Shown: positions 8,759 through 18,744, numbered from the stretch's first letter. The stretch: 64,000 nt of DNA from Alphaproteobacteria bacterium MarineAlpha11_Bin1 (GCA_002937455.1 PTJZ01000012.1:62001-126000); one strand, 5' to 3'. Notes: a model not told the origin generated them from the sequence alone. Translations and numbers: made by a program.

Positions 8759-9532
8759 CTAATTCATGACCTCACCTCCGTCGATTGTCATAATGTGTCC
8801 GGTAATGTAACTCGCACCGGGGGATAGCAAAAAAACAATTCCTGCAGCAATCTCGTTCGCGGTGCCCAAGCGGGACAAAGGAATGACGGTAGAACGCTGA
8901 GACATCTTTTCGACTATCTCGTCTTCGGCTAAGTCACCCCGCCACAATGGTGTATCGATAGGTCCCGGCGCCACAGCATTCACCCGGATGCCAAGCGGTG
9001 ATTTTTCGCGCGCTAGGGATTTTGTATAAGCGAGTATGGCACCCTTAGCTGCGGAATAATGTGCGGTCAGCGACTGGCCACGTACCGCATGGATAGATGT
9101 TACGTTGACGATCGCACCTGCCTTGCGCTTCTGCATTCCTGGCAAAACCATTCGGGTGACCGAGTGCATACCGAACACGTGCACACGGAACATAGTCTCA
9201 AAGTCCGTGTCCGAAATATCTTCCGCGTTCGCCCACTGAAAGATGCCAGCCGTATTGACAAGATATCGGATTGGTCCAAGGACCTCCTCTGCCGCCTCAA
9301 CGCATGATATAACTTGGTGCGGGTCGGTGACGTCTAGGGTTAGTGGTTCCGCAGTCCCTCCGGCGGAAATGATCTTTTCAGCAACCGCCTCCGAGAGGCT
9401 CGAATCGCAATCCGCCACCGCAACCTTCACGCCGTTTGCGGCCAGATGCACAGCGGTTGCTCCGCCGATCCCGCCGCCACCAGTAATAAAAGCGACACCG
9501 TCCGTCGGGTGATTGCCGACAATCTCACTCAT
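8759..9532 (-). CDS. SDR-family oxidoreductase
   Basis: A 257-residue short-chain dehydrogenase. Seen: cofactor loop TGGGGIGG (17-24), which is one residue shorter than the usual TGxxxGxG, an acidic residue Asp41 (VADCD) that favours NAD, NTAG (93-96), Ser146, and Tyr159-x3-Lys163 (YSAAK). I prefer the ATG at 9532 over the one at 9547 because the extra five residues are polar and neither has a strong ribosome binding site; the choice is uncertain. It is followed by the YbfF-like esterase. The substrate is unknown. Confidence 0.88.
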   Translation of the reverse strand: MSEIVGNHPTDGVAFITGGGGIGGATAVHLAANGVKVAVADCDSSLSEAVAEKIISAGGTAEPLTLDVTDPHQVISCVEAAEEVLGPIRYLVNTAGIFQWANAEDISDTDFETMFRVHVFGMHSVTRMVLPGMQKRKAGAIVNVTSIHAVRGQSLTAHYSAAKGAILAYTKSLAREKSPLGIRVNAVAPGPIDTPLWRGDLAEDEIVEKMSQRSTVIPLSRLGTANEIAAGIVFLLSPGASYITGHIMTIDGGEVMN

Positions 9533-9867
9533 CTCACACCGCCCCATACGATGTTTTTGCCATTTCTTGAGGCTTTTGATCGACGAAGGTACAATTTGAA
9601 GGAAATATTGTCAGGCGCTGGTTTTCTATAGATTTGGTCAATTTAACGATATCCCCGTATTTCTCCATCTTCGCAGCCGCGCGAAGCCGCATCGATATTT
9701 GGCATATTTTCCCCCTTCTCCCTTGGATTAATCCGACTTCTTTACACTAACGCTACGAATGCACCTAACCTTCGTCAATCCCTATAGTAAGATAAAAAGC
9801 TGGCCGGGCTCTCGGAATCCGGCCGTTTCGTCAATCTATATCCTGATTAAAGCGAATGGAGGTTAAC
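9533..9867. other. Divergent intergenic region
   Basis: About 335 bases between the SDR (minus) and a hydrolase (plus). It should hold both promoters, but I find no hexamer pair good enough to call. The last bases contain the TGGAGGT ribosome binding site of the plus-strand gene. No structured RNA is evident. Confidence 0.4.
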
Positions 9868-10578
9868 ATGACGACATATCTTCTGGTGCACGGAGCATGG
9901 CATGGGGGTTGGTGCTGGAAACGGGTCACAAAACTTTTGCGCGACGCAGGCCATAATGTTTTTACCCCTACGCTTACCGGGCTCGGTGAACGTGCACACC
10001 TTGCCACTCCCGATATTGATATTGAATGCCATATCAACGACGTACTCGGTGTTATTGAAGCAGAAGAACTCGATAGTATCGTCCTTTGTGGCCACTCCTA
10101 CGGTGGTCAAGTAATTAGCGCTGTCCTAGACCGACAAGTGGGTAAATTCTCCGCTGCTATATGGCTTGATGCGTTCGTACCTCAAGATGGTGATTGCCTA
10201 ATGGACGGCTGGCCGCCAGAGCGTATTCAACTTACTCGTGAGCAAGTGTCTAAAACCGGAGAAGGTTGGAAGGTTAATCCTATGTCGCCCGCTTATTTTG
10301 GCGTGATGGATCCACAAGATGCCGACTGGGTACAACGACGTTGCGTTCCACAGCCCATCAAAACTTTTTCTCAACCGATCCGTCTAACGGGTGATTGGAA
10401 ATATGTGCCTAAGAAACTGTACCTACTCGCTGCATACCACCCAAATAGCAACTTTGATCGGTTCGCGACGCCACTGAGCCACGAGCCCGACTGGGACGTC
10501 CGACCAATCCCATCGGGCCATGACGTGATGATTGATAGGCCGGATTTGCTGGCAGAGATTTTGCTAGAATTCGGCTAA
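9868..10578 (+). CDS. Alpha/beta hydrolase (hydroxynitrile lyase/SABP2-like esterase fold)
   Basis: A 236-residue alpha/beta hydrolase whose N-terminus, LVHGAWHGGWCW, and later TPTLTGLGERAHL are typical of the EstX / SABP2 / hydroxynitrile-lyase group. The nucleophile is Ser77 in CGHSYGG and the base is probably His218 in PSGHDVMIDRP. I start at the ATG at 9868 because TGGAGGT ends 5 bases before it; the upstream ATG at 9856 overlaps that ribosome binding site. It converges with the DUF455 gene and overlaps it by 4 bases at the stop codons. The substrate is unknown. Confidence 0.87.
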   Translation: MTTYLLVHGAWHGGWCWKRVTKLLRDAGHNVFTPTLTGLGERAHLATPDIDIECHINDVLGVIEAEELDSIVLCGHSYGGQVISAVLDRQVGKFSAAIWLDAFVPQDGDCLMDGWPPERIQLTREQVSKTGEGWKVNPMSPAYFGVMDPQDADWVQRRCVPQPIKTFSQPIRLTGDWKYVPKKLYLLAAYHPNSNFDRFATPLSHEPDWDVRPIPSGHDVMIDRPDLLAEILLEFG

Positions 10579-11360
10579 ACGGGAATACAATAGTAGTTTA
10601 TTGGGAAACCCGCTTCTGCCCTTGCGGCGTAATTGAACGGCGGTTTGACTGATCCACGAAAATGTTTTTTCACTAACCGTCTCCATGTGACTTCCGGCTC
10701 GTCTTCGCAGAAATATTCAAACCATTTGCAACCTATCGCGACGTGGCCAATCTCTTCGCGGTAAATCACCTCTAGTACGCTAACCGAATCCGTGTCGCCC
10801 GCTTTAGAAAGGCTAGCGATAATTTGCGGGGTGACATCGAGACCGCGCGCCTCCAGCACCAGCGGCACTATGGCGAGGCGCGCCAGCGGGTTCTTTGCCG
10901 TATCCTGTGCCACCTGCCAGAGACCATCATGGGCAGGAAGATCACCATAGGCCACACCCAAATCGGCAAGGCGTTTAGACAACAGTAAGAAATGCTTCGC
11001 CTCATCGTCAAGCACGCTGAGCCAGTCGTTATAAAAGTTGAGCGGCGCGTTCAGGTCCGGAAATCGCACCAGAATATCGGCGGCGAGATCAACAGCGTTG
11101 AGTTCGATATGGGCGATAGCATGCAGCAGCGCGATACGGCCCGCTTCGGTCTGCGCCTTACCGCGCCTCGGCATATCGCGCGGCATCAAAAGATCCGGCT
11201 TCATAGGCCTTTGTGGTCGATCGCGGGGTACAGCGCGTCCTATCTCAGGGATAACCCCAGACCGCCAATCGGAGGCTACGGCCCGCGCAGCCATCGCCTT
11301 AGCCGCCGCATCCCCAGTACCAAGGACGCCGACAACGCGGTCCGATAGGGTCTGTGTCAT
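10575..11360 (-). CDS. Ferritin-like DUF455 protein
   Basis: A 261-residue protein of the DUF455 family, all-helical with ferritin-like di-metal motifs: HAIAHIELNAVDLA (about 80-93), LDDEAKHFLLL (about 117-127) and EVIYREEIGHVAIGCKWF (about 200-217). Such helices resemble those of the tRNA hydroxylase MiaE and of rubrerythrin, but the reaction of DUF455 proteins is not established. It is the last gene of a minus-strand operon after glnE, the dienelactone-hydrolase-like gene and bcp, with a 13-base gap to bcp. A link to peroxide or metal handling through bcp is only inferred. Confidence 0.85.
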   Translation of the reverse strand: MTQTLSDRVVGVLGTGDAAAKAMAARAVASDWRSGVIPEIGRAVPRDRPQRPMKPDLLMPRDMPRRGKAQTEAGRIALLHAIAHIELNAVDLAADILVRFPDLNAPLNFYNDWLSVLDDEAKHFLLLSKRLADLGVAYGDLPAHDGLWQVAQDTAKNPLARLAIVPLVLEARGLDVTPQIIASLSKAGDTDSVSVLEVIYREEIGHVAIGCKWFEYFCEDEPEVTWRRLVKKHFRGSVKPPFNYAARAEAGFPINYYCIPV

Positions 11361-11373
11361 CGAGGTACCGTCA

Positions 11374-11838
11374 CTAGGCCCGGGCTGCGTCTAGCACCAT
11401 TTCGACGTGACCTTTTACGCGCAGATTCGACCATATTTCGACAATCTTTCCTTTTTCATCAATTAGGAAGGTGGACCGGACGATCCCCATATATTCGCGG
11501 CCATAGTTCATTTTCTTCTGCCAGACGCCGTATGCCGAGCAGATTTTACCGTCCTCGTCGCTGATAAGCATAAATGGTAGATCGTACTTAGCCTTGAAGT
11601 TTTCATGACGCTTGATGCTATCTTTCGACACACCTAGGATTACGGTGTTCGCTTTTTCAAACTCCTTGCTCGCGTCGCGAAACCCCTCGGCCTCAGCCGT
11701 GCAACCGGGAGTCATATCCCTCGGATAAAAATAGAGAACAACCTTTTTACCCTTCAGTTCCCTCAATTCGATCTTATTGCCGCCGTCCGTCATGCCGTCG
11801 AACGCCGGTGCCGTGTCTCCTTTTCTCAGGATCCTCAT
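11374..11838 (-). CDS. bcp: Thioredoxin-dependent peroxiredoxin, Bcp/PrxQ type
   Basis: A 154-residue peroxiredoxin that reduces peroxides in the cytoplasm. The peroxidatic Cys46 lies in the signature DMTPGCTAEA. The resolving Cys that PrxQ proteins often carry five residues later is Glu51 here, so this is a 1-Cys type or uses the distant Cys101. The start ATG at 11838 overlaps the stop of the upstream hydrolase gene (ATGA), which points to translational coupling. The length is normal for the family. Confidence 0.93.
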   Translation of the reverse strand: MRILRKGDTAPAFDGMTDGGNKIELRELKGKKVVLYFYPRDMTPGCTAEAEGFRDASKEFEKANTVILGVSKDSIKRHENFKAKYDLPFMLISDEDGKICSAYGVWQKKMNYGREYMGIVRSTFLIDEKGKIVEIWSNLRVKGHVEMVLDAARA

Positions 11839-12518
11839 TTCATCTTCATGAATGTCTCAAGAACCGCCTGCCGTGACGTTGCTGCCACAGCGGCATGGTA
11901 ACCATCCTTGTAGGGCATAGAAAAATTATGACCGCAGCCGTTATGGGAGACGATCTCGGCATCCGGATGATCTGCGTAGGCGGCAGAGATTTGGTCGACA
12001 ACCTCCGGCGGAACGACCGGATCTTCAGCGCCAAAATGAAAACTGACCGGACAGTCCAACGGCGGCATCAGACTGAGTTCTTGATCTATAAGCGTACCGT
12101 GAAACGCCCCCGCCGCATCCGCGCCAAGGCGTGAGACCGCGTGTTGGGCATATCGCCCGCCGAAACAAAAACCCAACACGCCAACCTTACCGTTGCAGCG
12201 CGGGTGGGCCCGCAGGGCATTCAACAAATCCTCGACATCTTTATATCCCTGTTCGGAATCGAACACCTTGTAGCGGTTGAAGGCCTTTTCCATGTCAGCC
12301 GTCGGACCCGGCATGACGCGCCAAAAAATATCCGGCACCGACACGATAAAGCCGTCCGCCGCCCAGGCGTCGCTCAGCTCTTTCATCTCGTCATCGATGC
12401 CGAAAATCGCGGTGATCAGCAGGATTCCGGGAATCTTGCCATCATAACTCGGCTCCGCCATATAGCCTGATAATATCTCGTTATTCCGCGTCGTATAGGT
12501 GATGTCCTTGGAAGGCAT
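11835..12518 (-). CDS. Dienelactone hydrolase family protein
   Basis: A 227-residue alpha/beta hydrolase of the dienelactone hydrolase family. The catalytic triad is visible as Cys118 (GFCFGG), Asp166 (GAEDPVV) and His197 (GCGHNFS), with Cys in place of Ser as in true dienelactone hydrolases. No chlorocatechol genes are near, so a housekeeping esterase role is as likely as aromatic degradation. It lies 24 bases after glnE and overlaps bcp by 4 bases, all on the minus strand. Confidence 0.9.
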   Translation of the reverse strand: MPSKDITYTTRNNEILSGYMAEPSYDGKIPGILLITAIFGIDDEMKELSDAWAADGFIVSVPDIFWRVMPGPTADMEKAFNRYKVFDSEQGYKDVEDLLNALRAHPRCNGKVGVLGFCFGGRYAQHAVSRLGADAAGAFHGTLIDQELSLMPPLDCPVSFHFGAEDPVVPPEVVDQISAAYADHPDAEIVSHNGCGHNFSMPYKDGYHAAVAATSRQAVLETFMKMK

Positions 12519-12542
12519 TCTGGGCTCCCTTACCGGTTATAG

Positions 12543-15506
12543 TCAGTCGTTCTCAATCGTTTCGAAAAACGTTTCGAAATGCGCGGCGCTTTTGGCCGCG
12601 GTAGATATCATTGTTTCCGTAAGAGCCCTGAAGTTAGCCGCCCCGCAGGCCCGCGTGACGACGCGCTTTAGCGCTACCGCAGCACCGTCTTCCGTGAATT
12701 CTCCATCAACGGTCAGCCGAAGAATACCCTGAAAGTTGCGCCACAGGATGGTCGCGGCTACTAGGTCCGTGGCGATATCGTTGGAGATGAAACCCTTCTT
12801 ACCCGCAACGGTGATCGCCGAGGCCGTATCTCCGGCCAGTATTTCCGGCACCTCCGCTGCATGCCGCAATTGCAGGTACTGCGCGATGAATTCAATATCC
12901 ACCATCCCGCCGGGTATATGTTTTACTGACCAGATATCCTCAGTACCATGCTCATTCCGTATACGATCCCTCATTCTACGGACCTGACCGGCAAGATTAA
13001 CATGGTCCCGTTCTGCCGTAAGCACGGATTTTACCACGTCATTCAACCTTTCCCTCAAGCCGCCTTCAGCGCTGATGACACGCGCCCGCGTCAATGCCTG
13101 ATGTTCCCAAGTCCAAGCATCTGTCTCCTGATACTTAGTGAACGCTTCGAGCGACGAAGCGATCGGTCCCGCATTTCCAGCAGGACGCAGGCGCATATCT
13201 ACTTCATACAACCGCCCCTCCCCCGTGGGGGCGGAGACCGCCCCGATGAAACGCTGGCACAAACGGCTATAATACTGACCTGGCGCCAGCGGGTGTTTGC
13301 CGTCCGACTGCTCAATTTCGGCGGGACAGTCGTACACGAAAAGCAGGTCAAGGTCGGAGCCCGGCGTCATTTCGCGGCTGCCGAGCTTGCCAAAAGCGAT
13401 CACCGCAATCTTCCCGCCCGGCACCTTACCGTGCATCTCGGCAAAATTCTTCTCGATCTCCGGCAACAGGGATGTCAGACACGTATCTGCGATATCCGAC
13501 AACGGAATGGAGGCATCCACCGGAGCTAGCCGACCGCGCAGCATATGGGCGCCGATCTGGAATATGCCGTCATTGGCCCACCGTCTCTGGATATCCAAAA
13601 GATCTTGAAAATCCCGAGCCTTAGAGGTTGCTTCGGCCAGCCCCGTCATCATCTCCTCGCGTCGCGGCACGAAGTCGAAGAAATCACGGGTCAAAACGCC
13701 GTCGAGCAGAATCGGATATCGGCTGAGCCATCTGGCTAGCCGCGGCGCGGCGCCCATAATCTCGGCGACGAGATCGAAAAGGCCTGGATGCGCGCTGAAT
13801 AGCGAGAAAAGCTGTACGCCGGCGGGAAGGCCTTCGAGAAATTCGGTGAATCTTCGGAGGGCGAGATCGGGGTTTGGAGAAGAAGAGAAAGCTTCCAGAA
13901 TTGTCGGCACGAGCTCTGTTAGCAACTCACGGGCGCGAGCGCTGCGCACCGCGCGATAACGTCCAGCATGCCAAGTGCGTACGGTATTTAACACGGTCGC
14001 TGGTTCTGAAAACCCCATCTCCGACAGCGTTTTTAACGTGTCGGGATCGTCGTCCGCCCCTGTGAAAACCAGATTCCCGGGCCCACCAAGATCCGTTTCT
14101 CCCTCGAACAATGCCGCATAGTGTTGCTCGACGCATTTTAGATGCCGCAACAGATCGTCGACAAATCCCGTAAGGCCATCATACCCTAGAAATACCGCTA
14201 ACGCCTTGAGCCCGTGCTCACTTTCAGGAAGTTCATGAGTCTGCCGGTCTTCAATCATCTGCAGACGGTGTTCGACGCGCCGGTGGAACCTATAGGCGTC
14301 TTTAAGGTCCGCATAGGCATCTTTAGTAACGTGCCCTGCAACAACCAGCCGTTCGATTGCCTCCAAGGTCGCACGCACCCGTAGATCGGGATCCCTACCG
14401 CCCCAAATAAGCTGTTGTGTCTGCGCGTAGAATTCGATTTCGCGTATTCCACCCCGGCCAAGCTTGATATTATGTCCAGCCACAGCGATTTTTGCACCAC
14501 CCCGATGAGCGTTGATCTGCCGCTTAATCGACTGGATATCCTGTATCGCCGCAAAATCCAGAGACCGGCGCCACATGAAAGGTTGCAGAATTTCAAGAAA
14601 CGCGAAGCCGGCTTTTTTATCACCGGCTACCGGGCGTGCCTTAACCATAGCAGCTCGTTCCCAATTCTGCCCTGTGTTTTCGTAGTACATCTCGGCAGCT
14701 AGCACCGACATCGCGGGTGGGGTGGCTCCAGGGTCGGGCCGTAAACGCAGATCAGTGCGGAATACATAACCATCCCGAGTCCGCTCCTCCATCAAAGTGA
14801 CAAGGTCCCGCGAGAGTCGCGTGAATACATATTGTAGAGCATGTTGCCCGGTATACGGTACTACGTCCTGGTCATAGAGAATGATAAGATCAATGTCGCT
14901 TGAATAATTCAGTTCGCGCGCACCGAGCTTGCCCATACCTAGAACAATCAATCCGCTATCTTTCTCAGGATCTTCAGGGTCGGGTAGAGCGAGGTCACCC
15001 TTATCGTGCATCTGTCGTAGCAGTAATTTGCAGCTTGCACCAAGTGCGGCCGCCGCAAAGTCCGAAAGCGCAATTGTAATTGCGTCCAGCGACCAAATGT
15101 TTGCTATGTCAGCCACACCTATCGATAGCGCTGCCCGTCGCTTCGCGATCCGCAAGCGGGCTTTCACCGCGTCAATTGTCTCGTCTCCGAGTTTTGAACA
15201 ATCTCTAGCTGCCGTTAGCGCGGCGGCAAATGCTACATCCGGCCCATCGATCAATAAAACACGCGCAAATTGTTGATCGGATATAAGACACTGACTAAGA
15301 AACGGGCTGTTACCGAAGATAGACGAGAGTAGTTTGTAAGTAGCCCCGTCTTCCAAAGCAGCGGCTGAAAATGCTGCAACAGCGGCGTCGTCAGCACGCT
15401 TCGTTGACTCATTCCAGCGCTCTAAATGGACGGAGAAATGATCCTCACTTGCAGCTATCGGAAGGGATTCGGCGATGAGACCCCATTTTTCGAAAAATTC
15501 TGTCAA
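12543..15506 (-). CDS. glnE: Bifunctional glutamine synthetase adenylyltransferase/deadenylase
   Basis: GlnE adds AMP to glutamine synthetase or removes it, so it sets nitrogen assimilation in answer to PII and glutamine. The 987-residue length is normal. Two nucleotidyltransferase domains are visible: GKLGARELNYSSDIDLI (about 190-210, deadenylase half) and GKLGSREMTPGSDLDLLF (about 705-725, adenylylase half), each with the G-S/x-D-x-D metal-binding pattern. GRGGIREIEFYAQ and GGMVDIEFIAQY are further family signatures. It leads a minus-strand operon. The gene start at 15506 is 91 bases from the divergent AsmA-like gene. Confidence 0.97.
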   Translation of the reverse strand: MTEFFEKWGLIAESLPIAASEDHFSVHLERWNESTKRADDAAVAAFSAAALEDGATYKLLSSIFGNSPFLSQCLISDQQFARVLLIDGPDVAFAAALTAARDCSKLGDETIDAVKARLRIAKRRAALSIGVADIANIWSLDAITIALSDFAAAALGASCKLLLRQMHDKGDLALPDPEDPEKDSGLIVLGMGKLGARELNYSSDIDLIILYDQDVVPYTGQHALQYVFTRLSRDLVTLMEERTRDGYVFRTDLRLRPDPGATPPAMSVLAAEMYYENTGQNWERAAMVKARPVAGDKKAGFAFLEILQPFMWRRSLDFAAIQDIQSIKRQINAHRGGAKIAVAGHNIKLGRGGIREIEFYAQTQQLIWGGRDPDLRVRATLEAIERLVVAGHVTKDAYADLKDAYRFHRRVEHRLQMIEDRQTHELPESEHGLKALAVFLGYDGLTGFVDDLLRHLKCVEQHYAALFEGETDLGGPGNLVFTGADDDPDTLKTLSEMGFSEPATVLNTVRTWHAGRYRAVRSARARELLTELVPTILEAFSSSPNPDLALRRFTEFLEGLPAGVQLFSLFSAHPGLFDLVAEIMGAAPRLARWLSRYPILLDGVLTRDFFDFVPRREEMMTGLAEATSKARDFQDLLDIQRRWANDGIFQIGAHMLRGRLAPVDASIPLSDIADTCLTSLLPEIEKNFAEMHGKVPGGKIAVIAFGKLGSREMTPGSDLDLLFVYDCPAEIEQSDGKHPLAPGQYYSRLCQRFIGAVSAPTGEGRLYEVDMRLRPAGNAGPIASSLEAFTKYQETDAWTWEHQALTRARVISAEGGLRERLNDVVKSVLTAERDHVNLAGQVRRMRDRIRNEHGTEDIWSVKHIPGGMVDIEFIAQYLQLRHAAEVPEILAGDTASAITVAGKKGFISNDIATDLVAATILWRNFQGILRLTVDGEFTEDGAAVALKRVVTRACGAANFRALTETMISTAAKSAAHFETFFETIEND

Positions 15507-15597
15507 TTACCCCGTTCCAAAGAGGATTGGATTATCGCACACTGCGGGTTGGACGTTTATAGGTCAAGATTAGTCTGAATTCAGCTATTCTCCATGC

Positions 15598-18500
15598 ATG
15601 CTTCGTAAGATATCCATCATTTTCCTAGAAGTATCTCTAGGACTCGCAGTAGTACTCGGGATTCTCGGGGCGGTTTCTGCGTGGCGTTTATCACAGGGGC
15701 CGGTCTCGATAAAGTTTTTGCTTCCCTACGTAGGGGATATATTGTACCGCACCGAAAGCCCTGTCGGGGTAGACCTCGATGACTTAATAGTTACCTGGGC
15801 CGGCTGGGACCGGGCATTGGATCTCCGGGCGCTGAGAGTAAAGGTCAATTCAAAAAACACCGGACAGCGTTTGACCTACATTCGAGAGGTATCCGTCACT
15901 CTGAGCGCACATGCGCTGATTCGAGGGAAAATAGCCCCTACTAATCTTGAGATTATTCGTCCGTTTATCCGACTTTCTCGGGAGAAGGACGGGAACCTGC
16001 GTTTTGGTATGGGAGAGCTCACTAGCACATCGGAGGATGTAAATGGGGGGCTATTGGCTGAGTTATTGGACCAACTGTCCGAACCATACCATAACAAAGA
16101 TAGTATCGAATATCTCAAACGGATCAGCGTAATTGGCGCCGCCCTTAGCGTCGAAGACCGGAAAATGGACATTAACTGGGGCGCCGAACACGCCGATATC
16201 TCCTTAGAACTAGTACCTTCCGGAATTCGCGCATCCTTCGATCTGGCCACCGATTTCAGGACATTTAAACCTGAACTTATTGGTGAAGCACATTACGACC
16301 GCATCAAACAGACGATTGATATCTCGACGCGCTTTAAAAATTTAATAACTCATAAGCTCGCAGATCGCTTCGAGGTTTTCGATGTGCTCCAGCCATTGGA
16401 CGCCATATTTTCCGGCGAAATCAGGGCCCGCGTGGGGCTTGAAGGTAGAGTCGAGCGTGCAGAATTTGAACTCAAATCGGCCAGCGGCTCCATCAGGATT
16501 CCCGGCATCGACGCTCCACCTATCACATTTAGGAAAATTACGGCAGAAGGCCACCTCGGTAGAACTCCTGATCAACTTCACATCACAAATCTAAGTGCGG
16601 AGTTCGCCGATGCAACTGCCGAACTTAAGGGCCTTATCACGCGGATGGACGAGATCGCCACGGTAGATGCTTTTATACAGATACCAACCTTTCCAATTAA
16701 TGCGTTAGAGAAATTCTGGCTTCCCGGCATTAGCGTAAACGCCCGCAACTGGGTGACTAAGAATGTGCGAAACGGGTTGATCAAAGGAGCTTCGACCAGC
16801 CTTTCGGCACAGATCGACCTTGCTGGCGAGGATATTGGGGATGTCGATTTGAAATCGATTAATGGTCAGCTTACGATCGAAGATGCGACCATCGATTACC
16901 TTTCCCCAATGCCGCCGATAACCAATGCCGCAGCCTCCGCCACTTTCAACAATAAACGATTAAATTTTAAAATACATCGCGGACACAGCGGTGAACTCAC
17001 TATCGAGGACGGTACTGTAGATATAAGCGATATCGGCACCCAATCCGTGGCGACGGATATATCCGGTCTTGTGCGTGGGCCTGTCAAATCAGCACTCGAC
17101 ATGATCGCGCATCCACGGCTCAGCTTGCTCCAAAGTTTAGGGCTCACGATGGATGGGGTAGAAGGAAGACAGGCAACTCGACTAAAAATAGCGTTCCCCC
17201 TTCTAAAAGATCTGAAAGCCGAGGACGTTTTGCTCTCAGCAACATCGGATATCAGAGACCTGTCGGTCAAAAGTGCGTTCAGGGGTATGCCGATTGATAA
17301 CGGTCGCATAGCACTAACGGTTAACAATGAATCTTTGAGCGCGTCGGGAGAGGCTGTTTACGCCAATACAGCCACCAGCTTTAAATGGACTGAGGACTTC
17401 TCTGGCCGCAGGCCTATAAAGCGACGTCTTGACACTCGATTTATCGCGGGAACCCAGCAAGCGAAGCTTTTCGATATACACTTCCCGGAGATTTTCGACG
17501 GTTCAGCACCTATACAATTAGTTTACGAGGAACGGCGGGATAATACAGCCGTGCTTTCTGCCGGCCTTGACCTCCAAGACGTCAAAATTTCATTGCCCGG
17601 TCTCGACTGGGTAAAGCTTCCGGGGCTCCCGGGAACTGCGCAAGTTTCCGCATCTCTCCGGGATGGTGCAATCATTACCGTTGATCATTTCCAGCTCGAC
17701 TCCGGCATTTTCTCGATGATAGGAGAAATCACGTTCGCGACGCGTGAAGAGAGAAAGGGTCAGGAAATCGCTACATTACGACTCAAAAAGTTTAAGCTCG
17801 GATTGACCGAATTTTCAGCAAACATCCAGAAGGAGGACCCCGAAGGTTACTCAATCGCAGTTAACGGTCGCGGTTTGGATGCATCACCCTTCCTTCGCAG
17901 ATCCCTCAAAGACTTTCACGCTCCGAACCTGCCAAGGTTTCGACTAACCGGCAAATTTGACAAATTCTGGATTGGCTCGGATCTGCCGGCAAATAATGTT
18001 GAATTGAAGATTCGATACGATGGAAAACACTGGCAGAATATTAACCTTAGGGGAGCACTGCCTCGCGGAGGGAAGACCCTCGAATTTCGTATGCTCCCAG
18101 ATGAAAGTGGACATGTGATGGCACTCTACTCCGCCGATGCAGGTCTCTTTTTAAAAGCCATGAACATTACCGATACGATCTCCGGTGGATCAATAGAGAT
18201 AGCTGGTATTCGAAAAGATGGATCCGACTCTCCCTGGACTGGAACGGCAGAAATGAAACGGTTTCGCATTGCCAACGCACCCGGTATAGCCCGACTTTTC
18301 AGTATCGCGTCATTTACAGGACTCGGTAATCTAGTGGCTGGACGAGGGATCGAATTTAAACGCTTCCGATTGCCATTCGTATTCGAAAATGATGTCGCGA
18401 TCATAAAGGGGGCGCAGGGATTTGGTTCTGAGCTGGGGGTCACTGGATCTGGTAAGATCGATTTCGGGAAATATGAGATCGATTTAAACGGGACCATGGT

Positions 18501-18744
18501 CCCAGCGTACACAATTAACAGCTTATTGGGAAAAATTCCAGTCATCGGCAATATTTTGAGCGGTGAAAAAGGAGGCGGCATCTTCGCCGCCTCATATAAG
18601 GTGTCGGGATCGATTGAAAATCCTACCATGTCAGTCAACCCGCTTTCTGCTCTAGCTCCGGGGTTCCTGCGTAAGCTTTTGGAAGGTAGAGAGGGGCTCA
18701 ATGAGGGCAAAACGCCTAGCCAGGAAGAAAACCTAGAAAAATAA
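15598..18744 (+). CDS. Large AsmA/YhdP-like envelope protein (DUF3971 / AsmA C-terminal)
   Basis: A 1048-residue protein with a single N-terminal membrane segment (residues about 5-30) followed by a long beta-rich periplasmic part, as in YhdP and TamB. These proteins are thought to bridge the inner and outer membranes and carry phospholipid. The middle resembles DUF3971, and the C-terminal part (about 850-1010, with TGSGKIDFGKYEIDLNGTM and GGGIFAASYKVSG) resembles the AsmA-like C-terminal region. It is divergent from glnE, the arrangement seen in other Rhodospirillales as I recall. The assignment to this superfamily is firm; which member it matches is not. Confidence 0.85.
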   Translation: MLRKISIIFLEVSLGLAVVLGILGAVSAWRLSQGPVSIKFLLPYVGDILYRTESPVGVDLDDLIVTWAGWDRALDLRALRVKVNSKNTGQRLTYIREVSVTLSAHALIRGKIAPTNLEIIRPFIRLSREKDGNLRFGMGELTSTSEDVNGGLLAELLDQLSEPYHNKDSIEYLKRISVIGAALSVEDRKMDINWGAEHADISLELVPSGIRASFDLATDFRTFKPELIGEAHYDRIKQTIDISTRFKNLITHKLADRFEVFDVLQPLDAIFSGEIRARVGLEGRVERAEFELKSASGSIRIPGIDAPPITFRKITAEGHLGRTPDQLHITNLSAEFADATAELKGLITRMDEIATVDAFIQIPTFPINALEKFWLPGISVNARNWVTKNVRNGLIKGASTSLSAQIDLAGEDIGDVDLKSINGQLTIEDATIDYLSPMPPITNAAASATFNNKRLNFKIHRGHSGELTIEDGTVDISDIGTQSVATDISGLVRGPVKSALDMIAHPRLSLLQSLGLTMDGVEGRQATRLKIAFPLLKDLKAEDVLLSATSDIRDLSVKSAFRGMPIDNGRIALTVNNESLSASGEAVYANTATSFKWTEDFSGRRPIKRRLDTRFIAGTQQAKLFDIHFPEIFDGSAPIQLVYEERRDNTAVLSAGLDLQDVKISLPGLDWVKLPGLPGTAQVSASLRDGAIITVDHFQLDSGIFSMIGEITFATREERKGQEIATLRLKKFKLGLTEFSANIQKEDPEGYSIAVNGRGLDASPFLRRSLKDFHAPNLPRFRLTGKFDKFWIGSDLPANNVELKIRYDGKHWQNINLRGALPRGGKTLEFRMLPDESGHVMALYSADAGLFLKAMNITDTISGGSIEIAGIRKDGSDSPWTGTAEMKRFRIANAPGIARLFSIASFTGLGNLVAGRGIEFKRFRLPFVFENDVAIIKGAQGFGSELGVTGSGKIDFGKYEIDLNGTMVPAYTINSLLGKIPVIGNILSGEKGGGIFAASYKVSGSIENPTMSVNPLSALAPGFLRKLLEGREGLNEGKTPSQEENLEK

